Notes: generated by a model from the letters alone, not told the origin. DNA of 64,000 bases from Panorpa germanica (GCA_963678705.1 OY783209.1:4836001-4900000); one strand, 5' to 3'. Shown: positions 36,501-44,289, numbered from the stretch's first letter. Made by a program: numbers and translations.

Positions 36501-37689
36501 TAGAATGAAGTCGCCCCAAATCTTAGCATACGCTTGTTAGTCTCCAAGTGTTTAAGAGGTAATAAAACGAAAATGTTTAAAAACTGACTTACCATTTCAT
36601 CTAGGCTCTTCAGATCGTTGGTAACAATCTGCGGCTGTGGCCCATACACTAACATAACATCTTCATTTTCTTCTTCAGTTTCACTATCTGTATCAAACAA
36701 ATCATCTCCAGCAATTCCATGTCTTCCAGTTTTACCATCAGAACAATCCCCAAGTTTACCATCATCATTACTTGCACCATCACCACCTCCTTGAGTACTT
36801 TGTGCCAAATTGTCAGCAGCAATTTCACGATCAATTTGACGTTCCATTTGCACCAGCATTGGAGCCAACATTCCTAGAACAAATTAAATATTTATGACAT
36901 ATACATCGTTTAAGTAAAATTTAGATTTCGTAGAATGATGATTACATTATTTAGTAGCCTTTTAATTGAAGCTTGTGTTTCTAACAGTTCAAAGACTGTT
37001 TTAGTTATATTTAAATATCATGTTTCCAAACCGGGAATGAAATTGATAATAAATCTAAAAATACACATATAAAAGACCCTTGTAGGTTTAAAGACAGGAA
37101 GAGAGGATAATATTTAATGGGTTAATGCAGACAACGTTCTTTTTTGTAAGCTGAATAACTTGGTACAGCAATAAGTAAAGGTTAAGGCGGTCGCACACTG
37201 GAAACACGACTGTGTTCCATTTTGCTTTTGTGGTAGACAGATAGTGGCAACTCGCGAGAACAAAGTTGTGTGCAATTAAAATTTATTTAATATAACAAAA
37301 GTAGCCTGTAATTACTTTATGTTAGATACGTTAAATTTAGAAATACAAACTTCAAAGAAATATATTTAAGACTTACCAAACTTTGCACCACGTCTAGCAA
37401 CTTCAAGTAGACAAAGTATGACATGTTTTTCATTTTTTCTCATGATAAGATCTTCAGTTTCAAATAGAAGACATTCAAAAATTCCTAAACTCTTTCGACA
37501 CCAATAAATAAAATTGGAAACGTTATCCCTGGCGAAGAAAGTACCTCGACGGGCTGTAGGAAGGAAAGGCACGGTTCCCATAGAGATGACAGGTGTTGCA
37601 AGAGTGGTGGTGGTGCTTCTTGTCATTGCCCGACGAGCTGCACGTCGGGAAACGTATTCTTGGGCTGATGTGCGCACGTTGTTCGCATG
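2438..37689 (-). CDS. pigs: pickled eggs / GAS2-like actin-microtubule crosslinker, 5'-incomplete, six exons
   Basis: Joined on the minus strand, the exons 37689..37377, 36873..36593, 4804..4697, 4629..4442, 4325..3760 and 3552..2438 total 2571 nt, exactly 857 codons including TAA, with compatible phases at every GT-AG junction. Numbering from the first visible residue, 1-~115 is the C-terminal part of a calponin-homology domain ([10 protein letters not shown] at 51-60, WCRKSLG at 63-69, [10 protein letters not shown] at 81-90). Residues 116-198 are an acidic linker, 199-264 a GAR/GAS2 domain, and 265-856 a long disordered basic Ser/Pro/Arg-rich tail with SxIP motifs at 591-594, 747-750 and 843-846. 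In this family the CH domain binds F-actin, the GAR domain binds microtubules and the tail recruits EB1, so the product should crosslink actin and microtubule plus ends in the cytoplasm. Drosophila pigs also affects Notch signalling in ovary and muscle. The start codon, first CH helices and promoter were not found. Family assignment is very secure. Insect orthology to pigs rather than a second GAS2 paralogue is inferred from domain order and the [12 protein letters not shown] motif. Confidence 0.9.
3760..4325 (-). CDS. pigs: pigs exon: Ser/Arg/Pro-rich tail with [12 protein letters not shown] motif
   Basis: This 566-nt exon has the acceptor TTATAG|GTC and the donor AGTG|GTAAAT. It encodes residues 298-485, low-complexity and basic, with repeated SRRSVSP units (352-358 and 365-370) that look like proline-directed or basophilic phosphorylation sites. 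Near the end, [12 protein letters not shown] (443-454) is an island of high conservation as I recall it from insect GAS2-like tails. The frame stays open past the donor into intron sequence, so an ORF-only call would overrun to about 3683. The joined frame continues as A-RLDQASD in the next exon. Disorder and phosphorylation are inferred from composition only. Confidence 0.87.
4442..4629 (-). CDS. pigs: pigs exon: second half of the GAR domain and start of tail
   Basis: This 188-nt exon has the acceptor GGGTAG|ATT and the donor ATAG|GTAAAT, and it is separated from the previous exon by a 67-nt intron. It encodes [10 protein letters not shown], then [19 protein letters not shown] (to about residue 263), the most diagnostic part of the GAR domain, with the second CxC pair at 261 and 263. 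The remainder, [18 protein letters not shown] and following residues, begins the disordered tail. An alternative GT a little upstream (CAG|GTGCAC) would break the downstream frame, so the donor at 4441 is preferred. The last codon (AG|G, Arg) is completed in the next exon. Confidence 0.93.
4697..4804 (-). CDS. pigs: pigs exon: first half of the GAR (GAS2) domain
   Basis: This 108-nt exon (36 codons, phase 0 at both ends) has the acceptor TTTCAG|GTT and the donor AGG|GTAAGT. It encodes [19 protein letters not shown] followed by [17 protein letters not shown]. The CxC pair (residues 206 and 208), [12 protein letters not shown] and the closing IFVR are the conserved first half of the GAR domain (GAS2 domain), a small zinc-associated microtubule-binding fold shared by GAS2L proteins and spectraplakins. 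There are no frame breaks. The exon is too short for a long-ORF scan and was found by reading the splice sites. Confidence 0.93.
7040..7210 (+). mobile_element. possible tRNA-Met-like SINE head
   Basis: A GC-richer island contains CGACTCATAAG, like an elongator tRNA-Met anticodon loop (CTCATAA). It is followed 25-45 nt later by GTCGTGATTTCGAGTTC, which resembles the tRNA-Met variable/T-arm (GTCGTGAGTTCGATCC). The acceptor stem does not pair cleanly and no CCA-like end is present, so it is not a functional tRNA. A tRNA-derived SINE fragment is the simplest reading. Confidence 0.3.
7328..7560 (+). mobile_element. possible tRNA-derived SINE
   Basis: An A-box-like TCACTTAGTTAGG (7335-7347) precedes a good B-box-like GGGTTCGAACAC (7367-7378), together an RNA polymerase III type 2 promoter layout. 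The gap between boxes (about 20 nt) is shorter than in most tRNAs. The tail contains a local inverted repeat (ACGAGA...TTACC / GGTAACGGTCTCGT) and no obvious poly-A. A tRNA gene is excluded because no cloverleaf forms. Confidence 0.4.
8730..9060 (+). other. GC-richer island before the 9-kb MITE, possible decayed coding
   Basis: Between 8730 and 9060 base composition is less AT-rich. One plus-strand frame near the end reads [20 protein letters not shown], basic and coding-like, but it is short and preceded by stops. It contains a CGTGTACTGATAC partial palindrome. Retrotransposon-derived sequence is possible, and no family is recognised. Confidence 0.25.
9066..9505 (+). mobile_element. copy of the CATTCCCACTCACTG-end element (about 440 bp)
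   Basis: The left end TTTCCTTCTCACTGTTTTAA and the right end ATAGAGTGAAATGAAGT are diverged versions of the family termini. The interior (AAGGTCCCATC..., AAAAGAAGTTCAATG, CTGTCGAACTGTCAAAAT) aligns closely by eye with the copies at 28462-28932 and 46310-47122. It has no coding capacity, so it is a non-autonomous element. Confidence 0.65.
10850..10930 (-). mobile_element. non-LTR retrotransposon 3' tail
   Basis: On the minus strand, GTAGATTGTAAAGCCGAAAG followed by GCGAACAATAAACAATAAAA is the 3' end signature seen with TSD support at 46567-47000. Only the tail is present, as expected of a severely 5'-truncated insertion. Confidence 0.5.
11460..11870. repeat. probable old interspersed repeat
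   Basis: A GC-richer stretch with GGCGGCCATCTAAAGTGTAA, ATTCCGCCATTTTGTGGG and GTACGAAGTTTGAAATGAAT, phrasing typical of old insect dispersed repeats. No second copy was located in the window, so boundaries and family are unknown. Confidence 0.3.
14948..15078. mobile_element. MITE copy, (GGTCTTTCAAGAAC)...TGACACCTCTTG ends
   Basis: The left end GATCTTTCAAGAACAGGT leads into ATCATTTTAAATCAACTGAA. The right end reads AAATTTAAAATGACACCTCT, an inverted relative of the left subterminal region. The interior ACGGTTGTATGTTGACAG is shared with the copy at 24.5 kb. Confidence 0.55.
15606..16001 (-). mobile_element. 5'-truncated non-LTR retrotransposon with aged TSD
   Basis: Read on the minus strand, the copy contains an open segment with [20 protein letters not shown] and [20 protein letters not shown] (very Glu/Lys/Gly-rich), then the 3' tail GTAGATTGTAAAGCCGAAAC. 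Flanks 15583-15605 and 15999-16021 are direct repeats sharing CCAGTTACAT with about 3 mismatches in 23. This is an older insertion of the same family and truncation point as the copy at 46.6 kb. The plus-strand ORFs here are shadows. Confidence 0.7.
16245..16905. mobile_element. GC-richer element with 34-bp terminal inverted repeats
   Basis: The ends AGGCCTGTCGCAGTATGGGA... (16245-16278) and its inverted partner (16872-16905) match at 33 of 34 positions, continuing ...CCGTATTTAAGCGA. The 661-bp body is clearly GC-richer than its surroundings and contains further 'AATACGGG/CCGAATACG' motifs. Near-identical TIRs suggest it is young relative to other repeats here. The internal ORF (16259-16516) starts in the TIR and shows no recognisable domain. 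No clear target-site duplication was found and the superfamily is unknown. Confidence 0.75.
18674..19058. mobile_element. fold-back element with about 97-bp inverted arms
   Basis: The left arm 18674-18770 starts CTGCCCGAACCGAATG and contains TTAGTGAGAGAACG, and ends AACTAAACTG. The right arm 18963-19058 is its inverted counterpart (CAGTTTAGTT...CGTTCTCTCACTAA...CATTCGGTTCGGGCAG), imperfect but clear across the whole length. The spacer of about 190 nt is noncoding. It is a non-autonomous DNA element of unknown superfamily. Confidence 0.7.
19480..19800 (+). mobile_element. non-LTR retrotransposon 3' fragment with poly-A tail
   Basis: The 78-codon open stretch contains [20 protein letters not shown], the C-terminal C-x2-C...H/N-x-C knuckle region found after the reverse transcriptase in Jockey/R1-type elements. 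It is followed by a short 3' UTR with GACGAATAAAAGCCAAGG and an A-rich tail to about 19800. It is truncated at the 5' end, and its tail differs from the GTAGATTGTAAAGCC family. Confidence 0.62.
21415..21865 (+). mobile_element. decayed non-LTR fragment: RT C-terminus and 3' tail
   Basis: A plus-strand reading gives [18 protein letters not shown], the conserved FRLGNEER segment before the C-terminal knuckle of R1/Jockey-type ORF2. A one-base frame change then gives [10 protein letters not shown]. Downstream, GTAGATTGTAAAATCGGATG at about 21825 is the family 3' end. Stops and frame changes show it is dead. The minus-strand ORFs here are shadows. Confidence 0.62.
22005..22235 (+). mobile_element. 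mariner 5' remnant with transposase N-terminus
   Basis: A 5' leader (ATAGATGGCACCAC..., ACAGTGGTTTTAGTGACAC, ATTTTCAAAACA) precedes an ATG at 22155 encoding [13 protein letters not shown] and then a degenerate stretch with KNTVQ-like INTVQ, ending at TGA 22233. The leader aligns with the mariner remnants at 30.2 and 56.4 kb. It is dead, since only about 26 codons are recognisable. Confidence 0.6.
22715..22980 (+). repeat. dispersed repeat with ACGTCACACAAATTTC terminus
   Basis: It begins GGTTATCCATAAACTACGTC followed by ACACAAATTTC. The same terminus appears inverted at 32509-32538. The interior is AT-rich with no ORF, and the right boundary is approximate. Confidence 0.45.
24540..24741. mobile_element. 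MITE copy of the same family (about 200 bp)
   Basis: The left end TATTTCAATAAGAGGTGTTA continues ATTTTAAATCAACAGAAAAA. The right end GACACTTCTTGCTGAAAACC is inverted to it. The interior CAAACTCTGAGGTTAGTAAT is shared with the copy at 58.6 kb, and GGTTGTATGTTGACAG with the copy at 14.9 kb. The right side is followed by a short GGATATTATAA triplication near 24776-24815. Confidence 0.6.
27621..28932. mobile_element. compound inverted-repeat element with about 180-bp arms
   Basis: The first ~180 nt (27621-27810) and the last ~180 nt (28753-28932) are inverted copies of one another. They start AAGCCTCATTC.C.CTCACTG and run inward through TTGGTGCGTATGCAT and ACAAAATTGTATGTG. A second left-type end occurs inside at 28462. 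The structure is therefore either one fold-back element or two family copies in opposite orientation flanking 27811-28461. The middle carries a GC-richer unique block (about 27830-27970) with no recognised coding. Confidence 0.7.
30068..30382 (-). mobile_element. mariner 5' end with transposase N-terminus, truncated
   Basis: On the minus strand the element begins near 30382 with GGGCCGAAAAGTCCCGGGCC, typical of irritans/mellifera-type mariner ends. It continues with ACATAGATGGCGG and a leader ending TTTTCAAAACA. The ATG at 30205 opens [10 protein letters not shown] and [17 protein letters not shown], the helix-turn-helix start of mariner transposases, then degenerates to a stop at 30068. The catalytic DDD domain is absent, so this is a truncated fossil. 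Confidence 0.75.
32270..32538 (-). repeat. dispersed repeat with ACGTCACACAAATTTC terminus, inverted copy
   Basis: On the minus strand it starts GCCATCCATAAATTACGTCA followed by CACAAATTTC. The distal end near 32280 carries ATGACGTCACATG, which could be a degenerate inverted partner. It is noncoding. Confidence 0.45.
33146..33170. repeat. 9-bp hairpin with 7-nt loop
   Basis: ATTAGTCGG and CCGACTAAT flank GCAGTGG. It lies in a GC-richer island (33110-33200) without coding evidence. Function unknown. Confidence 0.6.
34560..34930 (+). pseudogene. decayed coding-like stretch of unknown origin
   Basis: The plus-strand frame reads [18 protein letters not shown] and [18 protein letters not shown] and, after breaks, [23 protein letters not shown]. 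The amino-acid composition is balanced, unlike the Phe/Ile/Asn-rich chance ORFs of this AT-rich DNA, which suggests a former coding sequence, probably of a transposon. I do not recognise the family. There is no intact start, and the frame is interrupted. Confidence 0.3.
34951..35151. mobile_element. TA-flanked MITE (Tc1/mariner-type), ACGAGAGTTC ends
   Basis: A 197-bp element at 34953-35149 is bounded by TA on both sides. Its ends are 23-bp imperfect inverted repeats, GTCAAAATTGCGAGAGTTC on the left and GTTTAAATTACGAGAGTTC (complement) on the right, with 5 mismatches. TA duplication is the signature of Tc1/mariner transposases. There is no ORF, so mobilisation would be in trans. Confidence 0.72.
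36593..36873 (-). CDS. pigs: pigs exon: end of CH domain and acidic linker
   Basis: This 281-nt exon has the acceptor TTCTAG before GA|ATG and the donor ATG|GTAAGT. The first Gly codon is completed across the junction (G|GA). It encodes [17 protein letters not shown], the end of the CH domain as in GAS2L proteins, followed by a Gly/Asp/Ser linker and an acidic stretch [12 protein letters not shown] (residues 165-176). It ends NDLKSLDEM. The final DEM leads directly into the VRDLVERC start of the GAR domain encoded 31.8 kb away, as expected for 'LDEMV..IV.RC.CP' in this family. The acidic insert is likely a flexible spacer between the actin- and microtubule-binding modules. The ATG at 36871 is an internal codon, although it could in principle serve a short isoform. 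Confidence 0.92.
36874..37376 (-). other. pigs intron (503 nt) within the CH-domain region
   Basis: This is the intron between the two CH/linker exons, with donor G|GTAAGT and acceptor TTCTAG. It holds a short GC-richer stretch near 37186-37270 with no recognised function. The remainder is AT-rich and unremarkable. Confidence 0.85.
37377..37689 (-). CDS. pigs: pigs exon: C-terminal two thirds of the CH domain
   Basis: This 313-nt exon has the acceptor TTTCAG before CAT (His) at 37689 and the donor G|GTAAGT after 37377. It encodes [16 protein letters not shown], a Thr-rich loop, then [19 protein letters not shown] and [18 protein letters not shown], and it ends [11 protein letters not shown] plus one base of Gly. 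This matches the second half of the GAS2-type CH domain, where FFARDN, the WCR helix and LFE(T/S)EDLV are strongly conserved. The exon begins where family proteins read LC(Q/R)-HAN or LCQLA, so the preceding exon should end near the 'TG-LLC' part of the CH fold. The reading frame runs open upstream of the acceptor, but the codons there (intron-like, AT-rich) do not resemble a CH domain. Confidence 0.92.
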
Positions 37690-38393
37690 CTGAAATGAAT
37701 GAAGATGAATATTAGAAAATTGTATTTGCATAGTTGGTAAATATGGATTGCAATGCAACTGTAATGCATTTTTCGTCCCAATATTCGTGCTTAATCTGTA
37801 TAAATAAATCACAAATATTTTCTTGAATAAATATTTCGTTCTTAATATGTAAACAATTCTTTAATTAATTAAACAGATTTAAAAGTATTGCCCAAACTAA
37901 AAATATAGAGTTACGTACTTATACCTTTGATAAATTAGTAATATTAAAAAGGTTATAGTTTTTATTCAGCAAAAGATACAAGCTTATTTAATAAAGCATA
38001 TTTTACTTAGATTCATTAATTATACTTTTAAGTATATATAAGACAATATCTCCAATTTTATTAGGAATTGTAAATTTTTAATAAAACTTATGTGTTGCTT
38101 TGAAATCAAAGACTTTTATTTTAGTAATTTACATACACATTATAATAATTACACTGTTTAACTTAAATCATACTGTCTTACCAGAAAACAAAGAAACGAT
38201 ATTTAAAGTTTATTATTTAAATTGTCAATTCATTTTTATTTAATTTTATAATAACTTGTTGCACTTGCAATAAATGCACAGTGAGTTCTATACATAAATT
38301 TTCTATAATGTATAGTAATTTTATTATAATTTTATATATATTTTAAAACTTTAACCATGCCAATATTCAGAATATTACCTATGGTTCAAATTA

Positions 38394-38565
38394 CGAGAGT
38401 TCAGCGGCGTCTTATACTTAAAACAAGTTGTGGGGTATAAACTGCCGATATAACTAAAAAGCACTGACTTACTTATTTTTCTATAATGTATATAGAAATG
38501 AATAAGATAAAATTCATTATCGTATTATAGATTTATACCGCTCTTATAACTATCGTGACTTGGAC
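38394..38565. mobile_element. second copy of the ACGAGAGTTC MITE
   Basis: The left end GTTCAAATTACGAGAGTTC is intact. The right end (complement GTCCAAGTCACGATAGTT) is decayed and is followed by TA. It is about 172 bp and noncoding, and its subterminal AGCGGCGTCTTATAC resembles AGCGTTGACTTATGC in the copy at 34.95 kb. Confidence 0.65.
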
Positions 38566-39944
38566 TATATATAAAATACTTCTTTTGTTTTGCGTTTAAA
38601 TCGGAAGTTCTTCTTTTGAACTTGCGTTTACGATATCTCGAAAAGTAATCAACCGATTTGAATGAAATTTACTCCATATATTCTTCATAACATTGTCTAT
38701 TAGATAGCATAAGCTCTTTTAGACTGGTTGTTCCTTTCATTTACTTTAGACAAGTTAGATACTCCTATGTTACTCTTTGGGTATTATTTCTGTTTACACG
38801 AAGATATGTTAGTTTCTTATATCAAACGATTCCTATCGATGTTACAATGACAACCGTAAAAGAGTATCCCGGCAAAAGCTTTCCACGGAACACCTTATAT
38901 CTCCATAATTAATAAATAAATATTAAGTTAATAAAATCAAATAGCTGCCAGTTAGCTGTATGTTCTGTACGTAACGTTTTATTGGTCAGTTTTAACTGAA
39001 CAGTTCATTTTTACCGGTAAAGCGAACAGTTTTATCACATTCACACTCCGGTTTACCTGTAGAGACATATCGTCTGGTAAATCAGAATCAGAAGTTTTCA
39101 CATCTGGAACCATATAGAAGTAGTAGAAATAAACCATAAAATGTTTATCACATTCTTTTAAATTCACTTAAAATAGAACTTCTTAATTACCCGTTAATAA
39201 ATATGTCAAGAATGATGAATCAATTAACTGATTGCTGGTACTGACCATAAAATTATTGATCCACCTTTGTTTATAATTCTAGCTATAAAATTAAATATAA
39301 ACGATTATATATTAGAAAAAAAAAATCAAATGAAACTGCGTTCTGATAAGTATAGTATCAATGTAAAAAACAAACAGCAGTCTATCTCTCTCTAACAGCA
39401 GTCAACCTCGTATAACTATAATTAGTTACATGAAACATTGACATAATTAATACTCATACAACGGGATATGACTAATCAGATTACGTTTTACTTATGTCTT
39501 TTTTTTCTATATTTTCTAGTAAAGTGTGTTTTATGTAAAGCAATTAAACTGTGTCAATTAAACAATTTAAATATTTGTTCATGACATTTTCTTTCATGTG
39601 ACTAATGATGGTAAACATGTCTTCTTGGTTCTTCCATCTATTTACTTTTTTATGCGAGATAAATCTCTTTTTGTAATGCATTTATTATGTTTTATTTAGA
39701 TTAAGTGGTTATCTAGAATTCTAGAACGACATGTGTGGTATTAGAAGACATTAGTTGCAACATGAATCTACTTATTAATTGTACTATATCTAGAGATTAA
39801 ACTTTAAAGAAAAAAGTTAGGTTGACAAGTTAGTAATTGGGTCTTTTTTAGTTTTCTTTGCTATTTTATCATATGTTTGTAATTAACAAAAGGATTCCCT
39901 CTATCACTGTGCAGTACAGTTGACAGAATCCATAAATCTTTTGT

Positions 39945-40012
39945 GTTGCTTTTTTTATTTTTTTTTTTATTTATTGGGCTTTGGCTTATTCAGCCTTCTT
40001 GCCATTCTAAAC
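39945..40012 (-). mobile_element. non-LTR retrotransposon 3' tail with poly-A
   Basis: On the minus strand: GGCAAGAAGGCTGAATAAGC, CAAAGCCCAATAAATAAA and an A-rich run. This is the usual 3' end of a Jockey-like element ('ATAAGCCAA..CCCAATAAATAA'). No coding part is attached. Confidence 0.5.
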
Positions 40013-40039
40013 TTTTGTGTTGCATACACATATTCCTTT

Positions 40040-40375
40040 AACGCTATTTAGAATGGGAAATGAAGAGAGGGTGACAAGTATGGGGAAGAAATAGAGGAGA
40101 AGGATCTGCACAATGTGTGAGCGGAAAAACGAGACATTAGAGCATATAAAAGTAGAATGCAAGTTAATCAGTGAGAAGAAACGTGAGAGAAACTGCTGAG
40201 AAGAGACAGGAAAAGGAGCAGATACAGAGAAGAAGGAAGAAGAAAGAGGAAAACGGCGAGTAAGAGAAATATGGCAGTAATTTAAGTTTAATTAGATTCT
40301 TTGACTAGGTTTAGGAATGTAAATACAACACATAAAATGAAACAGCTTAAGCAACAATAAGAATAAAAAAAACTG
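40040..40375 (+). mobile_element. decayed non-LTR RT C-terminus (C-x2-C...ETLEH)
   Basis: The plus-strand reading FRMGNEERVTSMGKK, a stop, then RRRICTMCERKNETLEHIKV and EC reproduces the FRLGNEER...CxMC....ETLEH..EC signature of R1/Jockey-type ORF2 C-termini. A Lys/Glu/Arg-rich segment and a tail with AGGTTTAGGAATGTAAATAC follow. The in-frame stop makes it non-functional. Confidence 0.62.
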
Positions 40376-42057
40376 TAGTTTTTGTGTTTAATTATCAGTC
40401 AAAAATATACCAAAATGAGTGTAAAATACTGGTCGAAACTAAGATAGTATTACACTCCCACAGTGCAAAAAGAATTAAGAATTGAGTAGCCAATGAGAAA
40501 CACGCAGATGGTGAATATAATTAGTAACATATTACTAGAGTGTTTCACCCCTATTACTTTCATTTGAAAAAAATAAATTAACAAATTTATTAAAGATGAA
40601 GTACGTTTAATAGATTATAATTATCTCCATACGGGTTGGAGTTTAAAAATAGATACCAAACTAAAAGAGTACAGCATAGATTATGCTGTACCAATGACGC
40701 CATTCTATAATACTTCCATAAAAGCAAGTTCTACTATATTTTATTTCTATACATCATTAATTATTTTTAATTAGGTTTACATTTTGCTTATATACCTACA
40801 ATCGGACTAATCAATTATAAAATAACAATTTTTATTTTCAACATTTCATATTTTCAATAAGTCATTTATTATATTTGTTATCAATGTTGTAAATCTAAAC
40901 CTTTTCTTTATTTTAGAAAGAAGTAAGTCAATTTATTCTTCAAAAATTATTTACAAAATTTTATAAGTCTATTTCCAAATTGTCGATATTCTTAGTTGAT
41001 GTTTTTTATTATATTTTGTCTTGTGTATTTGTGTTGGGAAAAGTGGTTAAAACCTGATAAAAATAAATTTGTATGTCTGTGTTGCCTGGTATGAGCCTAG
41101 AGGATTATGTCTTTCGGTAGTCAACATTCGATTTTGAAGGATAGGCTGTCGTATGTGTATTGTCCTAAATGTTGTCTACTAATAGATTATCGTGAGTTTT
41201 TATAGTGCTGTAAAAAAAATTCTGTTTTCTTTTTTAATATTGTTTTGATATATATTGAGTTAGTTTCATTATATGTAGTTACGTCATTTCCAGATTTCTA
41301 AGGATGTAATATTTAAGTACAGTAATACGCAATAGCTATAAGCGCCCTCTAGTTATGTGTTGGAAACTAGATAGTTTATAATAAAAACAAGTTATAAAAA
41401 ATAAAATGAATATAACCCTGTTAATACAATTTATTATTTATTATTATTTTAATCATTATGTTGGTTATTTTTAGAAAACGTGCTTACACCACTTTCAAAA
41501 TAGACTGCTCAAATGTTATATTATATTTATTATTCCATTCACAGCATGTGAGACTTATTTACACATATTTTATTATTAGCAGTAAATATTTAAGATATGG
41601 ATTATTACCTTTCTTTTACCCTAATTCAAAGAACAAGATAAATTACTTCAATGTTTGAAAATGTGTCGCTTAAAAGATTAAAGTAATACTACAAATACCT
41701 GAATGATTTATAAAATAAAAATAGTGTGTTCAAATTGAGAGACCTCGTTCAATAACGTAAGCGACGAGAATATGTCTTCGATTAATAATGAGTACAAATT
41801 TTCTGTTAGAGATAGCTTCAATCGAAGAGTGCCTGTGTGCATAACACAAAATCTGAGGTCGAATCTAGTTTCTGATAGATATTTTGCAATACAAATTAAG
41901 CAATTTTGCAACATTATCTTGTATGGTCAGAAAGAAATCACTAAGTATGATTTTTCTCAAAAACTAGAGATACTGATCGTTTGTAAAATTGTCAGTTAGT
42001 GACTTGTGTAAACATAGATGATATAAAAGTAAAGTATTGTATTGATAATCTATATAT

Positions 42058-42412
42058 ATACTAGCTGTCCCGGCCACGCGTTGCTGTGACTAACGTTTTT
42101 GTCATATTACATTACATAGCGCCATCTATTGAATATTTACTCAATCTAGTCAACAGAATATTTACTCAATCTAGTCAACAGATGTCGCCATCATCGTCGC
42201 CAGATGTCATATGTCATATACAGATAATTAATTTGCAATAAGATAATATTGCAATTATAAATTGAGATGTAACCTATCCTATTTTTCAAGTTGGATCAAA
42301 CTGCACACGGTGTACAAATTTCATTAAAATCGGTTAAGTAGTTTAGGAGTCCATCGCGGACAAACTCGGACAAACATGTGACACGTAATTTATATATATT
42401 AAGAAGAAGATT
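42058..42412 (+). repeat. widespread arthropod interspersed repeat (CTAGCTGTCCCGGCCACGCG end)
   Basis: It starts TACTAGCTGTCCCGGCCACG and ends near ACGTAATTTATATATATTAA, with GTACAAATTTCATTAAAATC and GGTTAAGTAGTTTAGGAGTC between. This 'tagctgacccggc...caaatttcatcaaaatcgg' architecture is common in insect genomes as a short dispersed repeat, and I do not assign a superfamily. The copy holds a perfect 25-bp tandem duplication (42131-42155 and 42156-42180). Confidence 0.6.
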
Positions 42413-43223
42413 ACTGATAATAAAAAAAACTTACTATTATTTTATTTATTATTAAATTTACTGTGTTTACTGACTTCATTGTCATTCCGACACTGCATAC
42501 AACGTAGAATGTCTCTTTAGCTAATAATAAATAAAGATTTAGTGCCAGAAGGGCAAGACCACCCTTAGTGAAACAAACCCTTACCTTGACAAGTCCAGTC
42601 TTATAAATTACGTTTGATTTAATAAGGACTTACACTATAAACTACACCTTAAAGAATAGATCACAAAGAGCAATTACAAAATTCGGTTAATAAATAATGT
42701 AGTACTTTAATATTTACTTTTTCTGTTACTGAAATCAAACTACGCGCTATATAGTATCCTTAATCCTTAACAGAATTCTATTTAAGGCTTGGCTTTTATT
42801 TTTAGCTTTCTGATTTTATGTTCTCTTGTCTTTCTTAGTCCAACCATACAACACGTTTATCACGTCGCCTCAGACGCTGACCTATGTCACGCTGCAGCGG
42901 TCCTTTTTGAAGAACACAACGGGGTTTTTGTTTTGAGGGTTGCTTTTTGGATAAAACACAGTAGGGTCTCGGTGTGTTTGAAGTCAGTATTACACAACTC
43001 ATTACTGGACATTGTCTTGAATACAAATAGAAAAAGAACACAAATATATATGTTTTTATATAAAAAGACGAAGGGATAGTTGGAGCATCTTCCGCATGAC
43101 ATAAAATAAATTTACCCGCAAAAGAAATACGTCAATGTTAGCTTGCTAACTTCTTGAGAAGTTTTATGCGCAAAGGGGTAGGTTTATTTTCCAAAAGTAA
43201 TTATTTTCTCAGTTAAATAGATA

Positions 43224-43246
43224 TAGTTCAAATTACGAGAGTTCAC
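43224..43246 (+). mobile_element. solo end of the ACGAGAGTTC MITE
   Basis: TA followed by GTTCAAATTACGAGAGTTC reproduces the terminal repeat of the two MITEs at 34.95 and 38.39 kb. No right end is visible within the next few hundred bases. Confidence 0.55.
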
Positions 43247-44289
43247 AAAATATGCATATGTGTAAAGTGAAATTATATTTATTATATATTATCCAAAGCG
43301 CCTCATGCTTTTATTATTAAAACACATGATATTATATGCAACTAGAAGAATTACGTTATTGTGACGCACGTTAAAAAACAGTGACGAAAGAAACAAATCT
43401 AACATTTCAAAAATAAATATTACAATAAAAATGACAAATGGATATATTAATAATAAGATCGGAAATCATTGTATTGTTAAGATGATAATTGAATTTAATA
43501 AAAAAAATTGTACGTCAAATAACATAATACGTCCGCTGTATGGGGAATCGGAACGTGCTTGGAATATCAAACATGAATATAGTTATGAATGGGAAGAAAT
43601 AATGACGTATGTGTTTTGTTATGGATATATGCATATCCAAAAAAAGGTAGTGTAACAGTATACAATTGTTATAACTTTACTTATATAGAGTTTGCCCTAA
43701 ATATAGCCTCAAGGTTGAAAACTTGGATAGAGTAATACGTTAGAATCATAGTAATTATTAGGCACACTGTAATTCGCACCAAGGATTTTTAAAGAACTGA
43801 TGCAGCCTGAAAGGGAAGAGGGCTAGAGAAAGACAAAATATGATCAGTACCTGAAGTAGCCAGAGATATCAAAATGTGAGTTGTTTTAAATGTGAGGAAG
43901 GGTTTTTAATAGAGTAACGAGATTATTCAATAGGCAGTTAACTATAGATTAACCCACCAAAATTTATAGGTTACATTTTTTTGTTGGTTAACTATCGTTG
44001 GTTTTTAACAAAACTAGAATTTAAAACCTCATTTTTTAGGTTAAACTTCAGATATGTCATAACTGAATTAATAAATTTGTCCTAAGTGAGTTTGAATAGC
44101 TGGATACGCAGGAATTAAAACCGGAAATAGATGTTATTATGCATTACAAAACTGTAAATTGTAAGCTAAAAATTCTTTTAAAAATAACTTTATAACATTG
44201 CTGAAGCATATTTTATAACCAGTGCATTGAAAAATAATTCAGATCCATTCATTTGTCTATTTTATTTTTAATAAATATTAAATTTTAGG

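Larger units (their letters stand above)
4805..36592 (-). other. giant pigs intron (about 31.8 kb) between linker and GAR exons
   Basis: It is bounded by the donor ATG|GTAAGT at 36592 and the acceptor TTTCAG at 4805, joining ...SLDEM to VRDLVERC in phase 0. It contains no exon I could place in the gene. Its recognisable content is transposon-derived and is listed separately. The parts 5000-7000, 12000-14900, 17000-18600, 19850-21400, 23300-24500, 25000-26900, 29000-30050, 30400-32250 and 33200-34900 hold no clear gene. They are AT-rich, probably old unrecognisable repeat plus unique intron, and any intronic enhancers cannot be identified by eye. Confidence 0.88.

Noticed and set aside
39057..39103. 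Possible 47-nt minus-strand micro-exon encoding VKTSDSDLPDDMSLQ between TTCCAG and CAG|GTAAAC.
   Set aside because: It is 47 nt, so inclusion would shift the frame of the next exon, and the peptide does not match the CH domain. Probably chance splice-like sites.
42789..43102. Overlapping ORFs on both strands in a GC-richer patch (plus 96 codons; minus 68 and 71 codons).
   Set aside because: Neither strand gives a recognisable domain, codon bias or convincing splice sites. The minus reading with RRRDKRVVWLD is short and the frames compete.
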